A stretch of 17,213 nucleotides of DNA from Ectocarpus siliculosus (GCA_000310025.1 FN649735.1:2795644-2812856); one strand, 5' to 3'. Shown: positions 1-8,607, numbered from the stretch's first letter. Numbers and translations are program-made. The notes: generated from the sequence alone by a model not told the origin.

Positions 1-89
1 GCACTCTCTCCCCTCTGTGTACACACGAACTATGTATGTAGCGCTTTCCACCCAGGCCAGGAACGGAAGCGAGAGAAAACTCACTTTGC

Positions 90-160
90 AAGGAAAGCTC
101 GCTTACGCCGGGATTCGAACCCCTGACCCTGGCCACTGGAAGGTTTTCCACGACCAATAT
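90..160 (-). repeat. tRNA/SINE-like box B remnant
   Basis: The minus strand at 111-121 reads GGTTCGAATCC, an exact match to the RNA polymerase III box B (tRNA T-arm) consensus. About 36 nt upstream on the same strand is TGGTCGTGG, a poor box A. The flanks cannot form a 7-bp acceptor stem and the T stem pairs over only about 3 bp, so this is not a functional tRNA. A tRNA-derived SINE fragment or a decayed tRNA is the likeliest reading. The short length leaves chance possible. Confidence 0.3.
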
Positions 161-389
161 AAACATGAAGAAAAATGTTAAACTTGGCACAAGTCGAGTC
201 TTCAACCAGGAATGCATGCATCTTAGACTATTATGTACACAGACAGGAACAACAGAGAGACTACTTCGAGCGGCAGAACCCAGAACGAGTGGGGATTTGG
301 ACCGCTTCCTTCGTCTATACAACCCTACTCGCGGTGGCTACTGACGCACTCTAGTCTACTGCTGCGGACAAGGTACAACAATTGGGACT

Positions 390-987
390 TTAGTGTTCTT
401 GGTGCCATCCGTGGGCACGAGAAACCAAACGATTTGGGTGGAAATGGTCCACCCAGGTTTTCATGTAGTTATCGGTTTCCTTCACCTGTGTAAGTCAGTG
501 TGTAAGTCGCTAAATTTTTTCAGAAAGACTACGGACCGGGCCCCGAATGCAGTCGTCAAGCATTGACATCCACCTTTGTTGCTCGCTTACCTCCTCCGCG
601 CTTGCAAATTCCTGTAGAATAAGCCTCTGCCCGAGCAATCCATACGGACCGCCACAGCGACCCCCAACGACACGAACGGACCCGAGTGCTTCAACGGTAC
701 TGGTGCTGGCCGGTCACCAAGACGGCGGCATTTCAATGATATAATAGTAGCATCGTAGAAACCTTTCTTCTCATGCCGGCGTGCTCCCGAGTCAAGGTCG
801 GACACGGGGTGTCGTGTGCTGCCGCGTGCCTCTGAAGCATCATGCACGGCGCTCTACACAGAGACATCATCATTCACTGTGGTGGGGTCTTCGTGGTTCT
901 CCTTCCGCTCGCGGTGTTGATTTCCTCTTCGCCGGGAGGAAAGTACTGCCCGAGCACTTCGTAGTCCTCCTTGAACATCTTTGCCAT
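390..987 (-). CDS. Three-exon gene, small protein of about 104 aa, function unknown
   Basis: I do not recognise this protein. Reading the minus strand, the ATG is at 985-987 with G at -3 and +4. Proposed exons are 878-987, 591-699 (alternatively 591-705) and 390-485, ending in TAA at 390-392. Donors are GTGAAT (weak) and GTAAGC (strong); acceptors follow CCAG and ACACAG. Phases agree at both junctions (2 to 1, then 0 to 0), and the introns are about 178 and 105 nt. The product would be 104 residues (106 with the alternative acceptor). It starts MAKMFKEDYEVLGQYFPPGE, has a glycine-rich middle (GGRCGGPYGLLGQ), then an acidic helix-like stretch and a His/Trp-rich end (DNYMKTWVDHFHPNR). No signal peptide or membrane span is apparent. 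Third positions in exon 1 are about 69% GC. Phase agreement across three exons is the main support; the weak first donor is the main doubt. Confidence 0.5.
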
Positions 988-1311
988 CGCCGAATCGGAG
1001 CGGGGAGAGGGATGGAGACACAAACATATATCTCGCGATGAAGGAATCATGGAAAGCATTTTCTTGCCTTTTTGTCGGCGGGGGGGGCGGAGAGGGTGGG
1101 TGTCTCCTTTGTACCGTATTGGGTCGGCCATGGGGGTTGTCTAGATCGCCAAAAACAAGAGTCTACAGTAGAGAGGAATGTACACGACGATTGGAAGGCT
1201 CCAAGAAGCGCCTTTTTTCCTCTCGACAGTTTGTTCTGTTGTCTCCATGAGTTGGAAGGTATCGGGTGAGTGCGTTCGAAAACGGGTGGTGAAATGCCGT
1301 ATTCGACACAA
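988..1311. other. Non-coding stretch, no gene recognised
   Basis: Upstream region of the gene ending at 390. It contains a G-rich run near 1078-1095. Open frames here start at non-ATG codons and show no splice-bounded coding block. The promoter of the minus-strand gene would lie here, but no TATA-like motif stands out. Confidence 0.4.
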
Positions 1312-1347
1312 GATAACACACCCATTGGACTGATTTTCAAAGCTCGA
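1312..1347 (+). repeat. Solo copy of 36-bp dispersed repeat
   Basis: The 36 bp here match the right arm of the inverted repeat at 13686-13721 (read on the minus strand) at 32 of 36 positions without a gap. It also aligns with the left arm at 13525-13560. The shared core is GATTTTCAAAGCTCGA. No inverted partner is visible nearby, so this copy is solitary. Confidence 0.6.
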
Positions 1348-2554
1348 TTTTATCGACGGCAGAAAGTGTCACGGCGCTGCAAACAGCGGCGTTGAAGCCG
1401 TCTGGTCGAGACCTCTCCGAAAACGTATCGTTTCGTTATTGCATCCTCTTCGTCGAGAGCACAATTGTGTCGTAGATCGCGTGTCCGCGTGGGTGGTGGG
1501 CGTTTCATCCATCAGCTACATAGTATCGTATGTATTTTTCGCACGTCTCCATGCATATCGTGAATCTGACAGAGACCGAGGCCGGAAATGCTCAGTCATA
1601 GAGGGCAAGACGGTGCCGAGGAGGGCGGGGGTTCTTCTGTGTGGGAAAATAAAATATTTTCGACCATCATGTGATCGAATACCGTCTCTTTTGCTTGTCT
1701 ACATAACAGTAGTTGGTTTACCGTTCGCTCGGGTAGGCAGTCCTTGGTTGAATTCGAGAGAGAGTCTGCACTTGTGACGTCGAACCGACCCAGGGCAGAA
1801 TCCCTGTGGAGGTTTCTAAACAACAACACCACGACTAAACAAAGAACGCCGACACAGCCGCTGCCGCTCCACCACCGCACTACTACCAACGCCGCCAAAC
1901 GAACTCAGAAGTGACTCACCTGATGCACGACTCTCAACACCCGGTTGGATAGAAACATGTTCTTGCGATCAGCCGCGCCAGTGACCTAGTGGCCGGAAAC
2001 ATAGCGCAAGGGAGGGGGGGGGTCGTTGTCTCAACACAATCAACCCATTTCCAGTGTTCCTTTGTGTTTGACTTGTCTCGTTTTACCGTGCAGCCTACGG
2101 GGCACGACAACGGGCCATCGCATCGTCAAATTGGTCTTTGCGGCAAAATTCTTCATGGCTGCCGCCCTGCACCTGGCAGACTACCATACATTTTGAATTC
2201 ACATCCGAGATGACCGGGGTGGAAGCCATACGCACGATTTGGGTAGCTCTTTATAAAACGTGCACCCGCGCGACGTAGAACGACACGACACGCATCAGGA
2301 CGCACACAATACATGCCTACGGTCTCTCTCTCACTGAAAATCTCTCAAAGATGCCAGGCTGAACGAGGTCGTCACAAAATCGACAGATAGTGCATGCTCA
2401 AGAAAGGGCAACGAATGTTTAGGGTGAGTCTCAATACAATGAAGCCCTAGGCCCTGGCCACGAAGACCTGCAATAAATTACGACGTCTGGGCGGCACCAC
2501 TGGCCGTCACACGAGGCCCCTCGTCGATTCCAATCTTCACGTGACCTTATCTCA
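1348..2554. other. Non-coding stretch, no gene recognised
   Basis: About 1.2 kb without a convincing coding block. It holds a G run at about 2011-2020, an AATAAA-containing AT-rich patch near 1648-1660, and a TATA-like element at 2252-2258. The longest plus-strand ATG-like frame (1439-1777) does not begin with ATG and lacks a coding-like composition. Confidence 0.4.
2252..2258 (+). promoter_or_regulatory. TATA-box-like element
   Basis: TATAAAA sits in the context CTCTTTATAAAACG inside otherwise GC-balanced DNA. No downstream coding exon could be linked to it, so it may be a chance match or belong to a non-coding transcript or repeat. Confidence 0.2.
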
Positions 2555-2808
2555 TCGCCGAGGGATATCACCCACCCCTGGACGCGAACTTGCGGCGGAG
2601 GCGATCGGGGACGGCCGGTGAGATGTTGGATGGGCGCGTCGACGATAGCGGGGCGGCACTCGACTTCCCTGACCGAGACATCGTGGTCGGTCAGAGAAGT
2701 TGACTGCGACCTCGCTAACGTCGACTCGCCACACAACTTGTTCACCGGCATTCTTGCGTCGATACCGCCTCGGCTTCACGTCGTGGGACGGGCGGTGTCC
2801 CGTATGCA
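2555..2808. repeat. Long diverged inverted repeat (foldback)
   Basis: Arms 2614-2676 and 2687-2749 are reverse complements at about 46 of 63 positions with no gaps, around a 10-nt spacer centred at 2681.5. Both arms end in GCCGGTGA. Weaker complementarity continues outward on both sides (GGGATATCACCC on the left against GGGACACCGCCC on the right, read inverted), so the whole may span about 250 bp. It is either an old foldback/MITE-like element or an inverted duplication. Confidence 0.65.
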
Positions 2809-3526
2809 TACCGAAGCACATCTAACAAAATAAACAACCAAACATGTCTTGAGGGCGAAAAAGATAAATATATCGCCCAAAGATGTGTCGTGCCGTCAGA
2901 CAGCTGCAACAACATCATCCGCCAAACGTTTTTGTGCCTGCCGGTCTTTTTGGAATACCTTGTAGAAGAAACTAGGGTTAAGGATTGGCCCCCCGCCCCC
3001 CAATGGGGCTGGGGGCCAACATCCAGGACGGATGGTGGTGAGTGTCCGGGAGGAAGGAAAGAAGAAGAAGAAGGGGAGAAGATTTGTTGGGGCGGGAAGA
3101 AGGGACGGTGTTGGGAGAGGAGTTATGCAACGGTAGGGATAGCACATTATGGCCCAGAACCTTCGGTTATTCAGATGAATAACCAACCAATAATCTTCGA
3201 ATATCAACTCCGATTTCTAATTTCAATCGTGTTTCATCTAGCCCATCGGCTTACCTGTCACGTCATATTTTCGTGTTGTGTCAATTTCCATTTCAGGCTG
3301 AGATATAGAGTTTCTCACGTTTGAGACTCAGAAGGGATTCGTGCACCCCTACCGTTGCATGAGTCAGAGGCAAGGAAGTGGTGAAGAATTTCGGCACTCG
3401 AAGAGCGCGCGGTCCCGTCGGGGGTGAAAGGGAAATGTCAGTCCGTAGTCTTGTCTTATCGGAATCGAAAAGCCGAAAAATCGAGGTATACATTATGTTC
3501 ATAACGATGGAGAAGGCCGACGAGGA
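2809..3526. other. Mostly non-coding stretch
   Basis: Holds the GC-rich hairpin at 2985-3019, a purine-rich run at about 3050-3100, and overlapping open frames from 3378 that show only weak coding composition. No gene is recognised. Confidence 0.35.
2985..3019. repeat. GC-rich perfect-spacing hairpin
   Basis: Arms 2985-2999 and 3005-3019 pair at 14 of 15 positions around a 5-nt loop (CCAAT). The left arm is C-rich and the right arm G-rich. There is no following T tract, so it is not terminator-like. It could be a cruciform or an RNA hairpin if transcribed. Confidence 0.6.
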
Positions 3527-3790
3527 ATGTACGAAGAGAGGAAATTGCACCCCACGTTCGAAGTCGGTGTGAAAACCGCCGCAAGGAAGGAGTGCGGAGG
3601 GAACAAAAAAAAAAACGGAGACGTCGACGTTTGCGTCGTGGAACGATCCTTCCGTATAACGCAGGTACTCACCAATGCAAGACAAAGAGGTAAAATACCC
3701 ATCGTGAAAGTCAAAGCGCAGGTCATAACTGCATATGACTCATGTGCGGAGAAGTTACCACGGAGACTTATCAACAAGCAAGAAGTTTGA
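3527..3790 (+). CDS. Weak ORF, 87 codons, possible exon
   Basis: Not recognised. The frame starts with an ATG in moderate context (G at -3) and encodes a lysine-rich, basic product. Third positions are about 65% GC up to ACGCAG|GTACTC at about 3664-3670, and about 44% after it. The first 46 codons could therefore be an exon with that donor and the rest an intron. Overlapping open frames at 3378-3572 and 3735-3962 on the same strand could instead mean a frameshifted pseudogene. A run of 11 adenines at 3606-3616 encodes the lysine cluster. Confidence 0.2.
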   Translation: MYEERKLHPTFEVGVKTAARKECGGNKKKNGDVDVCVVERSFRITQVLTNARQRGKIPIVKVKAQVITAYDSCAEKLPRRLINKQEV

Positions 3791-4575
3791 AGGCCGGCTG
3801 AGAACGTTTGAAGCCACAAACACTTCAGCGACGATGGCAAGCGCAACGTCAAAACTTCACAGGAAGAAAAGTGCATATAAGAAAAGTGCATACAAAAAAA
3901 GAAAAGGCCGGATGCCGACCTGTGGCTCTCTCGGAATGAAGGGATTCCCACAATTTAACTAACAAGTAATCCACAAGTACGGGCATATGAAGTTACTGGG
4001 TAGAGAGAGATCGGAACGGTTTTTCATGTGAAGACAACAACAACAACAATGATGAAGGTCGACCCGTCCCGCGTCGTTCGGTGTAAAATGATAAATGCGA
4101 AAGGTGGACTGCGTAAAGATCCAGCGGTCTTTTTCGGCAGTGGCAAAGAAATATGCAACCACATGTCGCAAAAAAAAAGAAGTTGAGCGGGATACTCTAG
4201 TAATCGAGCTGTGCATGAAATTTTTTGCTCTGGTTCACTTTTGCCTCCACAACCCGAGAATCCCACTGCTGTATCTCGACCTACAAGACTCCAATCAACA
4301 AACCAGCACTGGCAGAAGTGCGTGGAAGATGCTGTGACAGCACAACTAAGTCGGCACTCGTACGACTTCCATGTACAGTCGGCGGCTGGTCCATACTGCT
4401 GTAGAAACAAAAATCGAGCCATCTTTTTTATTTTTTTCCATACTAATAACAAGAAATGTATCACGTCACGACGACCATCCTGTGAGTATGTATATAACAT
4501 GATTGGTGCGCGCACCATGTGTGGACGGGCTTGAAGAACCCTTTGAGAGGCTCATGGAAGATGTTGCGACCAACG
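3791..4575. other. Non-coding stretch with short simple repeats
   Basis: Contains a 15-bp direct duplication near 3865-3895 (AAGAAAAGTGCATA twice) and a CAACAACAA run near 4034-4048. An ATG frame at 4095-4337 has about 50% GC third positions and no splice support. Long minus-strand frames here are Phe/Ser/Val-rich and look like non-coding translation. Confidence 0.35.
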
Positions 4576-4652
4576 CCTGGGACAATCAGGAGTTGATTGC
4601 GGGGCTTACGTCAACCAACACCACCAAGGGTCCTTCATACTCTGGCCCTCAC

Positions 4653-5406
4653 GCCTAGGTGTACCTTGACGTCCTTGTCTCGAGCCGTCTCGAACCTCTC
4701 CGTCAAAAAGTCTGCGATTTCCTGCCGCCGCGATCCGCTCACCCCGGTCCCTCTTCCCCCCTGCGCCATGCCGCCTGGCCCATCTTTTCCGATGCTGCTC
4801 TTGGAAATGCCGGCAGTGCCGCCGTCCGTGGCCTAAATAGGTTAAGCCCAAACCCCACCAACGCCAAGCATTTTTCATTGGATCACAAGAAAACTGGGAA
4901 AAACTTGTCACAACCTCCTCGTATTTACAGATAAAGAAAAGAGCGCCCGAATGTCGACGGCGTCTTCGTTAGGAGTTCTCTAAGCGTCAGCGTGCCAGAA
5001 ACACGCTCAGCCAGACCGATGGCCAGCTGCTCAGTCATGCTTCGGTAGGGGTAGAACGTCGTAGCCCAGAATCATTTTCTCTATCGTATTCGTCGCTCTT
5101 CAGCTGAAGAACCAGCGACATTATTGACAGTGTACATGCGTGCCCAGACCTGAATGAAGTTCCCTTGCGATACATCCTATGCCCATCGGATTTCTTGTCG
5201 CGTCTCTTACTGTCATATCGCACCATTGTTCCTTCTACGCCGAGATGTCGAGCCTCTCACTGCGGAGACTCGGACAGGAATCATGCAGCCCTACCGGGGC
5301 AAGGGTCTGCTGCCAAAGGTCGAGGACTCCCTCTCACCTCCTTGTGCGGCGAAATAGGCAACGGTTCGGGAATTCTTGCGGCAAACGCCGCCGCTTCCGC
5401 TGACAT
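4653..5406 (-). CDS. Two-exon partial gene, function unknown
   Basis: Not recognised. A possible first coding exon at 5338-5406 begins with ATG (A at -3) and encodes 23 residues, MSAEAAAFAARIPEPLPISP followed by HKE. It ends at a consensus GAG|GTGAGA donor in phase 0. A second exon at 4653-4832 follows a TTTAG acceptor, is open for 60 codons in phase 0, and ends before GTGAGG. It has about 73% GC at third positions. It encodes a Gly/Ser-rich linker and then a charged amphipathic segment (RQEIADFLTERFETARDKDV). The 505-nt intron between them could hide other exons. Downstream, an acceptor at about 4577 opens a possible third exon that I could not settle. The second exon is the better supported of the two; joining them is inference. 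Confidence 0.38.
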
Positions 5407-6248
5407 GTTGTGAAATGGAATAACGTGGAACGCCGGCAGTATCTGCGTGAAGGAAATAGATCGCCCCCGTGGGACAGAAGCGACAGTGCCTTGAAACGAT
5501 TGCCTCACGAGATGTGTGTGAAAGATAGATCCGCGAGTTGGTTGGTAGAAGCGTCAAAATCAGCTGCGGTGGCCGTTTCCACCGGCAACGAAGCTCCCGG
5601 AGGCGTCTTGGTGTCGTTGAACGAGGACATTCCCAGCCTTTCACGACCAACCCAACGATTGTCATGTGCTCATATGGTCATCAGGGTCACTCTATAACCA
5701 CATGTCGTTGTTCGGTCCTCTATGCTTCTTGTTCAGGGCGTCAACAGCGTGAATGAATTTTCGGCCAGGTGCTGTGGTTGTTTCGCCACGAGGGCTTGAC
5801 ATGTACATGCTGCAGGAAAAATCGCCCGGTAGGGATAGCGTGCTCGGCATACATCCGCTTGTACCTTGTGAGGCCATCGACCGTGCTTAGGTTCGGCTAA
5901 AGCATCGTTCCCGCATGGAAAGGAGCACCATCCATTGCTCCTCAACCGCTTCTTACGTGGTCGCCACATACGATCCACATGCGAACAGCAAGAATTCAAC
6001 AAAATACCGGCCTGAAGACTTGGAACAACGACGCGAGCACATGCTCTCCCCCTCTCTCCCTCCATCCTTTCCGCTGCGCTATATCGCTTTCTGGCTTTTC
6101 TCGTGGACGACCACTCACCTCTCGCAAGTCACAGAAGCACATTTGCGGTTGGAAATGATGGTTGGAGACCTGCGATAGCAGAGGGAGGGGTGGGGGGGCG
6201 GGAATGTGGGGGTGCACGTACGTAAGTGAGCACGCATGTCATCCACAG
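5407..6248. other. No firm gene; one weak plus-strand ORF
   Basis: An ATG frame at 5512-5697 (61 aa) has an ordinary protein-like middle (alternating Val/Ala/Ser with acidic residues), but only about 55% GC third positions and no clear splice sites. The rest shows no coding block. A pyrimidine-rich patch lies near 6043-6065 and a G-rich patch near 6181-6212. Confidence 0.3.
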
Positions 6249-6422
6249 AATCAACGGTTACCCTGGCTTCATTCACGGAGCGATTTGCGGTTTCACGCCT
6301 GCCCAGGCTACGCCCAAAACAGATTTACCAGCTTGTCACCCCGCTACCCTTGTCCTGGTTGCACCATACATAGTAGCTTTCCATCGCCACGTGGAGCAAG
6401 AGGGGGACGAGGCCCTCGGCCG
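6249..6422 (+). CDS. Possible internal exon, 58 codons
   Basis: Not recognised. The block follows a good acceptor (GTCATCCACAG, ending 6248) and ends at CCG|GTAAGG, a strong donor at 6423. It stays open for 174 nt, entering and leaving in phase 2. The middle is hydrophobic (LVLVAPYIVAF) and the end acidic (VEQEGDEALG). Third positions are only about 56% GC. Its last 22 bp and the donor lie inside the 33-bp sequence repeated on the far side of the neighbouring TIR element. No matching upstream or downstream exon was found. Confidence 0.25.
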
Positions 6423-6432
6423 GTAAGGCATA
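6400..6432 (+). repeat. 33-bp direct repeat, left copy
   Basis: Identical over 33 bp to 7251-7283. It sits directly against the left end of the TIR element. It includes a splice-donor-like CCG|GTAAGG. Confidence 0.85.
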
Positions 6433-6491
6433 CAGTGCCGGAAAGTGTGAGACCGATTTTGGTTGACCGGCAATAACTTTTGACTAAAGTC

Positions 6492-6731
6492 ATGGATTTC
6501 GACACTATTTTCACGTGCGTATTGCCCGTGATGGCACCGACAAGACCCGGTGACCAAATTTTGTTTGATGAGGTCGAAGAAAATTGCACACATTTTTCAA
6601 GACAAACGTATGGAAAAGTTAATGTGATACACAAATATGATCAGGAAAAAAAGACGAAGAAGACAACGCATCAGATTCGAGCTGGGAACCTACAGATACA
6701 AATTTTATCCCTCATCCCATCGCGCCATTGA
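6492..6731 (+). CDS. 79-aa ORF inside the TIR element
   Basis: Begins with ATG 60 bp inside the left TIR. The product starts MDFDTIFTCVLPVMAPTRPG, continues with an acidic segment, and has a lysine-rich patch (QEKKTKKTTHQ). No domain is recognised and there is no D/E catalytic context of a transposase. A minus-strand frame over the same bases is also open, so coding status is uncertain. Confidence 0.25.
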   Translation: MDFDTIFTCVLPVMAPTRPGDQILFDEVEENCTHFSRQTYGKVNVIHKYDQEKKTKKTTHQIRAGNLQIQILSLIPSRH

Positions 6732-6786
6732 ACACGAAACACGTCATTAGCATTGCGCAGACATGTGCCCTTATATCGATGTAACA

Positions 6787-7100
6787 CTAACGGTCATTTT
6801 CCTGTAATCGTTTCCAGAATTGCTCAATTACTCCTTGAGTTATCATCATATTGCCCCACGACAAAAATTTAAGGCCAAAAATCTGGAGAAATGCTTTTTC
6901 TTTTTTTTTCTCAGGGTGTTGATTTTTTTTAAGTTCTTCTTCACCACGCTCGGGGATGATTCCGCCGCAGTAAAATACTTCTGAAAGAGAGCTTTTCAAA
7001 TCTGCAATTTCTTTCGCGGGGTTCGCCGTAGTTGTTGAGATATGGCGATTCTTGTGGGATGAAGTGCCTTCTGCATTGATGGTAATGGAGCCATATCTTT
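6787..7100 (-). CDS. Open frame of about 104 codons inside the TIR element
   Basis: Stop-free on the minus strand from about 7100 to TAG at 6787. Length without a stop is notable in this AT-rich DNA. There is no ATG near its start, so it would need an upstream exon or be a decayed fragment. It includes a lysine/glutamate-rich middle and a hydrophobic end (FGLKFLSWGNMMITQGVIEQ). An acceptor-like CTTTCCACAG lies upstream near 7123. It runs toward the plus-strand ORF at 6492-6731. Function unknown. Confidence 0.28.
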
Positions 7101-7250
7101 CTCAAAAACGAAAACCCCGCGCTGTGGAAAGGCTTATTCGATCGCTGCTGGCGAGAGCTTTCTCACGAATATTTTGGTTCCGCTCAATTCGTTGAAGAAG
7201 ATTATTTTTTTTTCAAAGCACCCATATTCGGGCTCACACTTTCCGGCACT

Positions 7251-7283
7251 GAGGGGGACGAGGCCCTCGGCCGGTAAGGCATA
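7251..7283 (+). repeat. 33-bp direct repeat, right copy
   Basis: Perfect copy of 6400-6432, abutting (and sharing one G with) the right TIR. It is either a target-site duplication of exceptional length or a pre-existing repeat used as an integration site. Confidence 0.85.
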
Positions 7284-7383
7284 GCGGAAAATCCAGGAAA
7301 TGGTGCAGGGGCGTGCAAGGCTCCAGGTGATCCCTTCGACGAAAGACTAATGAAGCCCGTCGTGAGTGCCGAGAGGAAATCTT

Positions 7384-7811
7384 TCATACTGTAATGTCGT
7401 TCGAGGAGGTGATATCCTCGCACTCCACGAGAGTGTGAAAAGAATTTCTGTCGGCACGCTCGACGAGCTCCCTTGGTTCTTCTGTCGCAGCGATCATCCG
7501 TGCCGCCGCACCGTCTCCTGAATTTCCCGCTGTACCCAAAAAACGGTGTGGCGGTGACGTGGGCTGATCCTTCGGTCCCGAAGAGCAGTGTAGAGAAGAG
7601 TCGCACGTTATCCCGCTTCCGTTTGACGACTTCAGCAAGAGTAACGGCCGTAGATTAGGGATGCGGGGTTCCGTCGAGCATGCCTAGCATTTATACAGCG
7701 TGAAAGTTGATAGCTTCTCGCATCTTGTCCTGCCATGTCCGGAATACTGGACCAGAGCGTTTCGGAATGGACTGGAGGGTCCTGAGGAAAGATGACGATT
7801 GATTCCGTCAT
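7384..7811 (-). pseudogene. gag: Ty1/Copia-type gag, N-terminal part, decayed
   Basis: Gag is the structural polyprotein of LTR retrotransposons. On the minus strand an ATG at 7809-7811 opens MTESIVIFPQDPPVHSETL. After a frameshift come gag-like landmarks: FRTWQDKMREAINFHAV (the N-terminal W..KM motif), LGMLDGTPHP, then KRKRDNVRLFSTLLFGTEGS. The last corresponds to the conserved WK..N..... segment of Copia gag. Two in-frame stops and a second frameshift precede AATEEPRELVERADRN and VECEDI. The same AATE-PRELV segment occurs in the plus-strand gag copy at 8013-8057, with mostly synonymous differences, which shows both derive from coding sequence. No LTR lies upstream. The family call rests on motif recall, not on a search. 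Confidence 0.6.
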
Positions 7812-8008
7812 GACAGCACGAAATGTCCAACGCCATCGAGAACAATCCAGTCTACCAGTCTAGAAGGTCAAAGTTTGTGTGAAGTAGCATGACTGCACGA
7901 GTGCGGTGTACTGTAGGGTGCATGCAAAGAAAAGATGGATGGCACTGTACACTGCTGATGTGCGTGATGATACGCAGAGTCATGTGTGGACCGCGCATGG
8001 AGGCTCTG
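7812..8008. other. Junction between divergent gag fragments
   Basis: About 200 bp separate the N-terminal gag (minus) from the C-terminal gag (plus). No LTR end, terminal repeat or coding block is seen, so the breakpoint mechanism is not readable here. Confidence 0.4.
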
Positions 8009-8607
8009 ACTGAACGCTGCGACGGAACCAAGAGAGCTGGTCACGCGTGTCAAGAATGGAGTGCGACGAAGACATCCCCTTACTTCCTCGCAAACCTGGA
8101 CGGCCTCCGCCTGCCACTTGACGGATGGCATGGGAGAGAAAGCCCTTGATGAGAAATACGACCTTGATGAGAAATACGAAGATGTGATTCTTCGGGCTTT
8201 GTCCCAAGGTGTACGATTTCGTGCGGCAAACAAGCCATCCGGACGGGACGCTCGGTCTCAAGGAAACACGCATCTCAGTAGCGAACATCTACATCGACCA
8301 GAGCTTCAGGAAGCCATCGGGTCCGTTCATCACGGGCCATCGTGTTGCAATATCGGCCGCGTCGCGCAACGTCCATTGTCACAACTCTCAGGAATACGGG
8401 CATCATCAACGCGAGTGTCCTAAGCAAAGAAAAGAAAAGCAGCGGCAGGGTAAGAAACCCTGGAACCGGGGTGGCAGCGGAGACAAGTGGTGCTCCTGTC
8501 GCCACACGAAAACACACTCCGACGGTGACTGCAACCACCCAAAGGAGGTAAACAAGAAGCCGCCTGCCCAAGCGAAGTTTTACGCACCATCGGAATCGTG
8601 CATCTAG
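8009..8607 (+). pseudogene. gag: Ty1/Copia-type gag, C-terminal part, decayed
   Basis: Gag-like landmarks occur in order but in three frames: NAATEPRELV (8013 on), MECDEDI then YFLANLDGLRL, DEKYEDVILRALSQ, YDFVRQTSH (from about 8211), and a zinc-knuckle-like CHNSQEYGHHQREC. The canonical CCHC knuckle is C-x2-C-x4-H-x4-C; here the second cysteine has become serine. A basic stretch follows, then a second Cys/His motif WCSCRHTKTHSDGDC, typical of Copia gag C-termini. The frame ends with TAG at 8605-8607. At least two frameshifts and a GTG in place of an ATG rule out an intact product. From about 8330 it is mirrored by an inverted copy. Confidence 0.7.
8144..8179 (+). repeat. 18-bp perfect tandem duplication in gag
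   Basis: The unit CCTTGATGAGAAATACGA is present twice head to tail. It adds six codons (LDEKYD) in the frame that continues into DEKYEDVILRALSQ. It looks like replication slippage inside the decayed gag. Confidence 0.85.

Larger units (their letters stand above)
6433..7251. mobile_element. 819-bp TIR element (DNA-transposon-like)
   Basis: The ends are perfect 19-bp terminal inverted repeats (6433-6451 and 7233-7251, CAGTGCCGGAAAGTGTGAG). Weaker complementarity runs for about 12 further bases inward. The interior is more AT-rich than the flanks, with T and A homopolymers near 6900 and 7205. Terminal CAGTG recalls hAT elements, but those duplicate 8 bp, whereas this one is bounded by 32-33 bp direct repeats. 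Inside are two convergent open frames: an ATG frame at 6492-6731 (79 aa) on plus, and a stop-free minus frame of about 104 codons ending at 6787. Neither shows a recognisable transposase motif. It is likely a non-autonomous element, or the remnant of one whose family I cannot name. Confidence 0.75.

Noticed and set aside
111-121. A tRNA gene
   Set aside because: The box B match is exact but the acceptor and T stems cannot pair over the needed length and no complementary 5' end exists.
3499-3951. 150-codon minus-strand frame
   Set aside because: Phe/Ser/Leu-rich translation of A-rich plus-strand DNA; no coding composition.
4024-4518. 164-codon minus-strand frame
   Set aside because: Ends in a poly-Val run from a CAA repeat and shows no splice sites or codon bias.
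4501-4576. Third exon of the minus-strand gene at 4653-5406
   Set aside because: The more protein-like frame (VGRNIFHEPLKGFFKP) does not match the phase of the available donors, and the in-phase frame is serine-rich and ends quickly.
5093-5116. Hairpin around CTTCAGCTGAAG (5098-5109)
   Set aside because: A 12-bp palindrome with loosely matching flanks; expected by chance in 17 kb and not followed by a terminator-like tract.
6433-7251. hAT transposon assignment from the CAGTG ends
   Set aside because: No 8-bp target duplication is present and no hAT transposase motif was seen; the 32-33 bp flanking repeats do not fit the family.
6400-7283. Casposon or CRISPR-adaptation-like integration explaining the repeat length
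   Set aside because: No Cas1-like sequence is visible and the setting is eukaryotic; the repeat length alone is not evidence.
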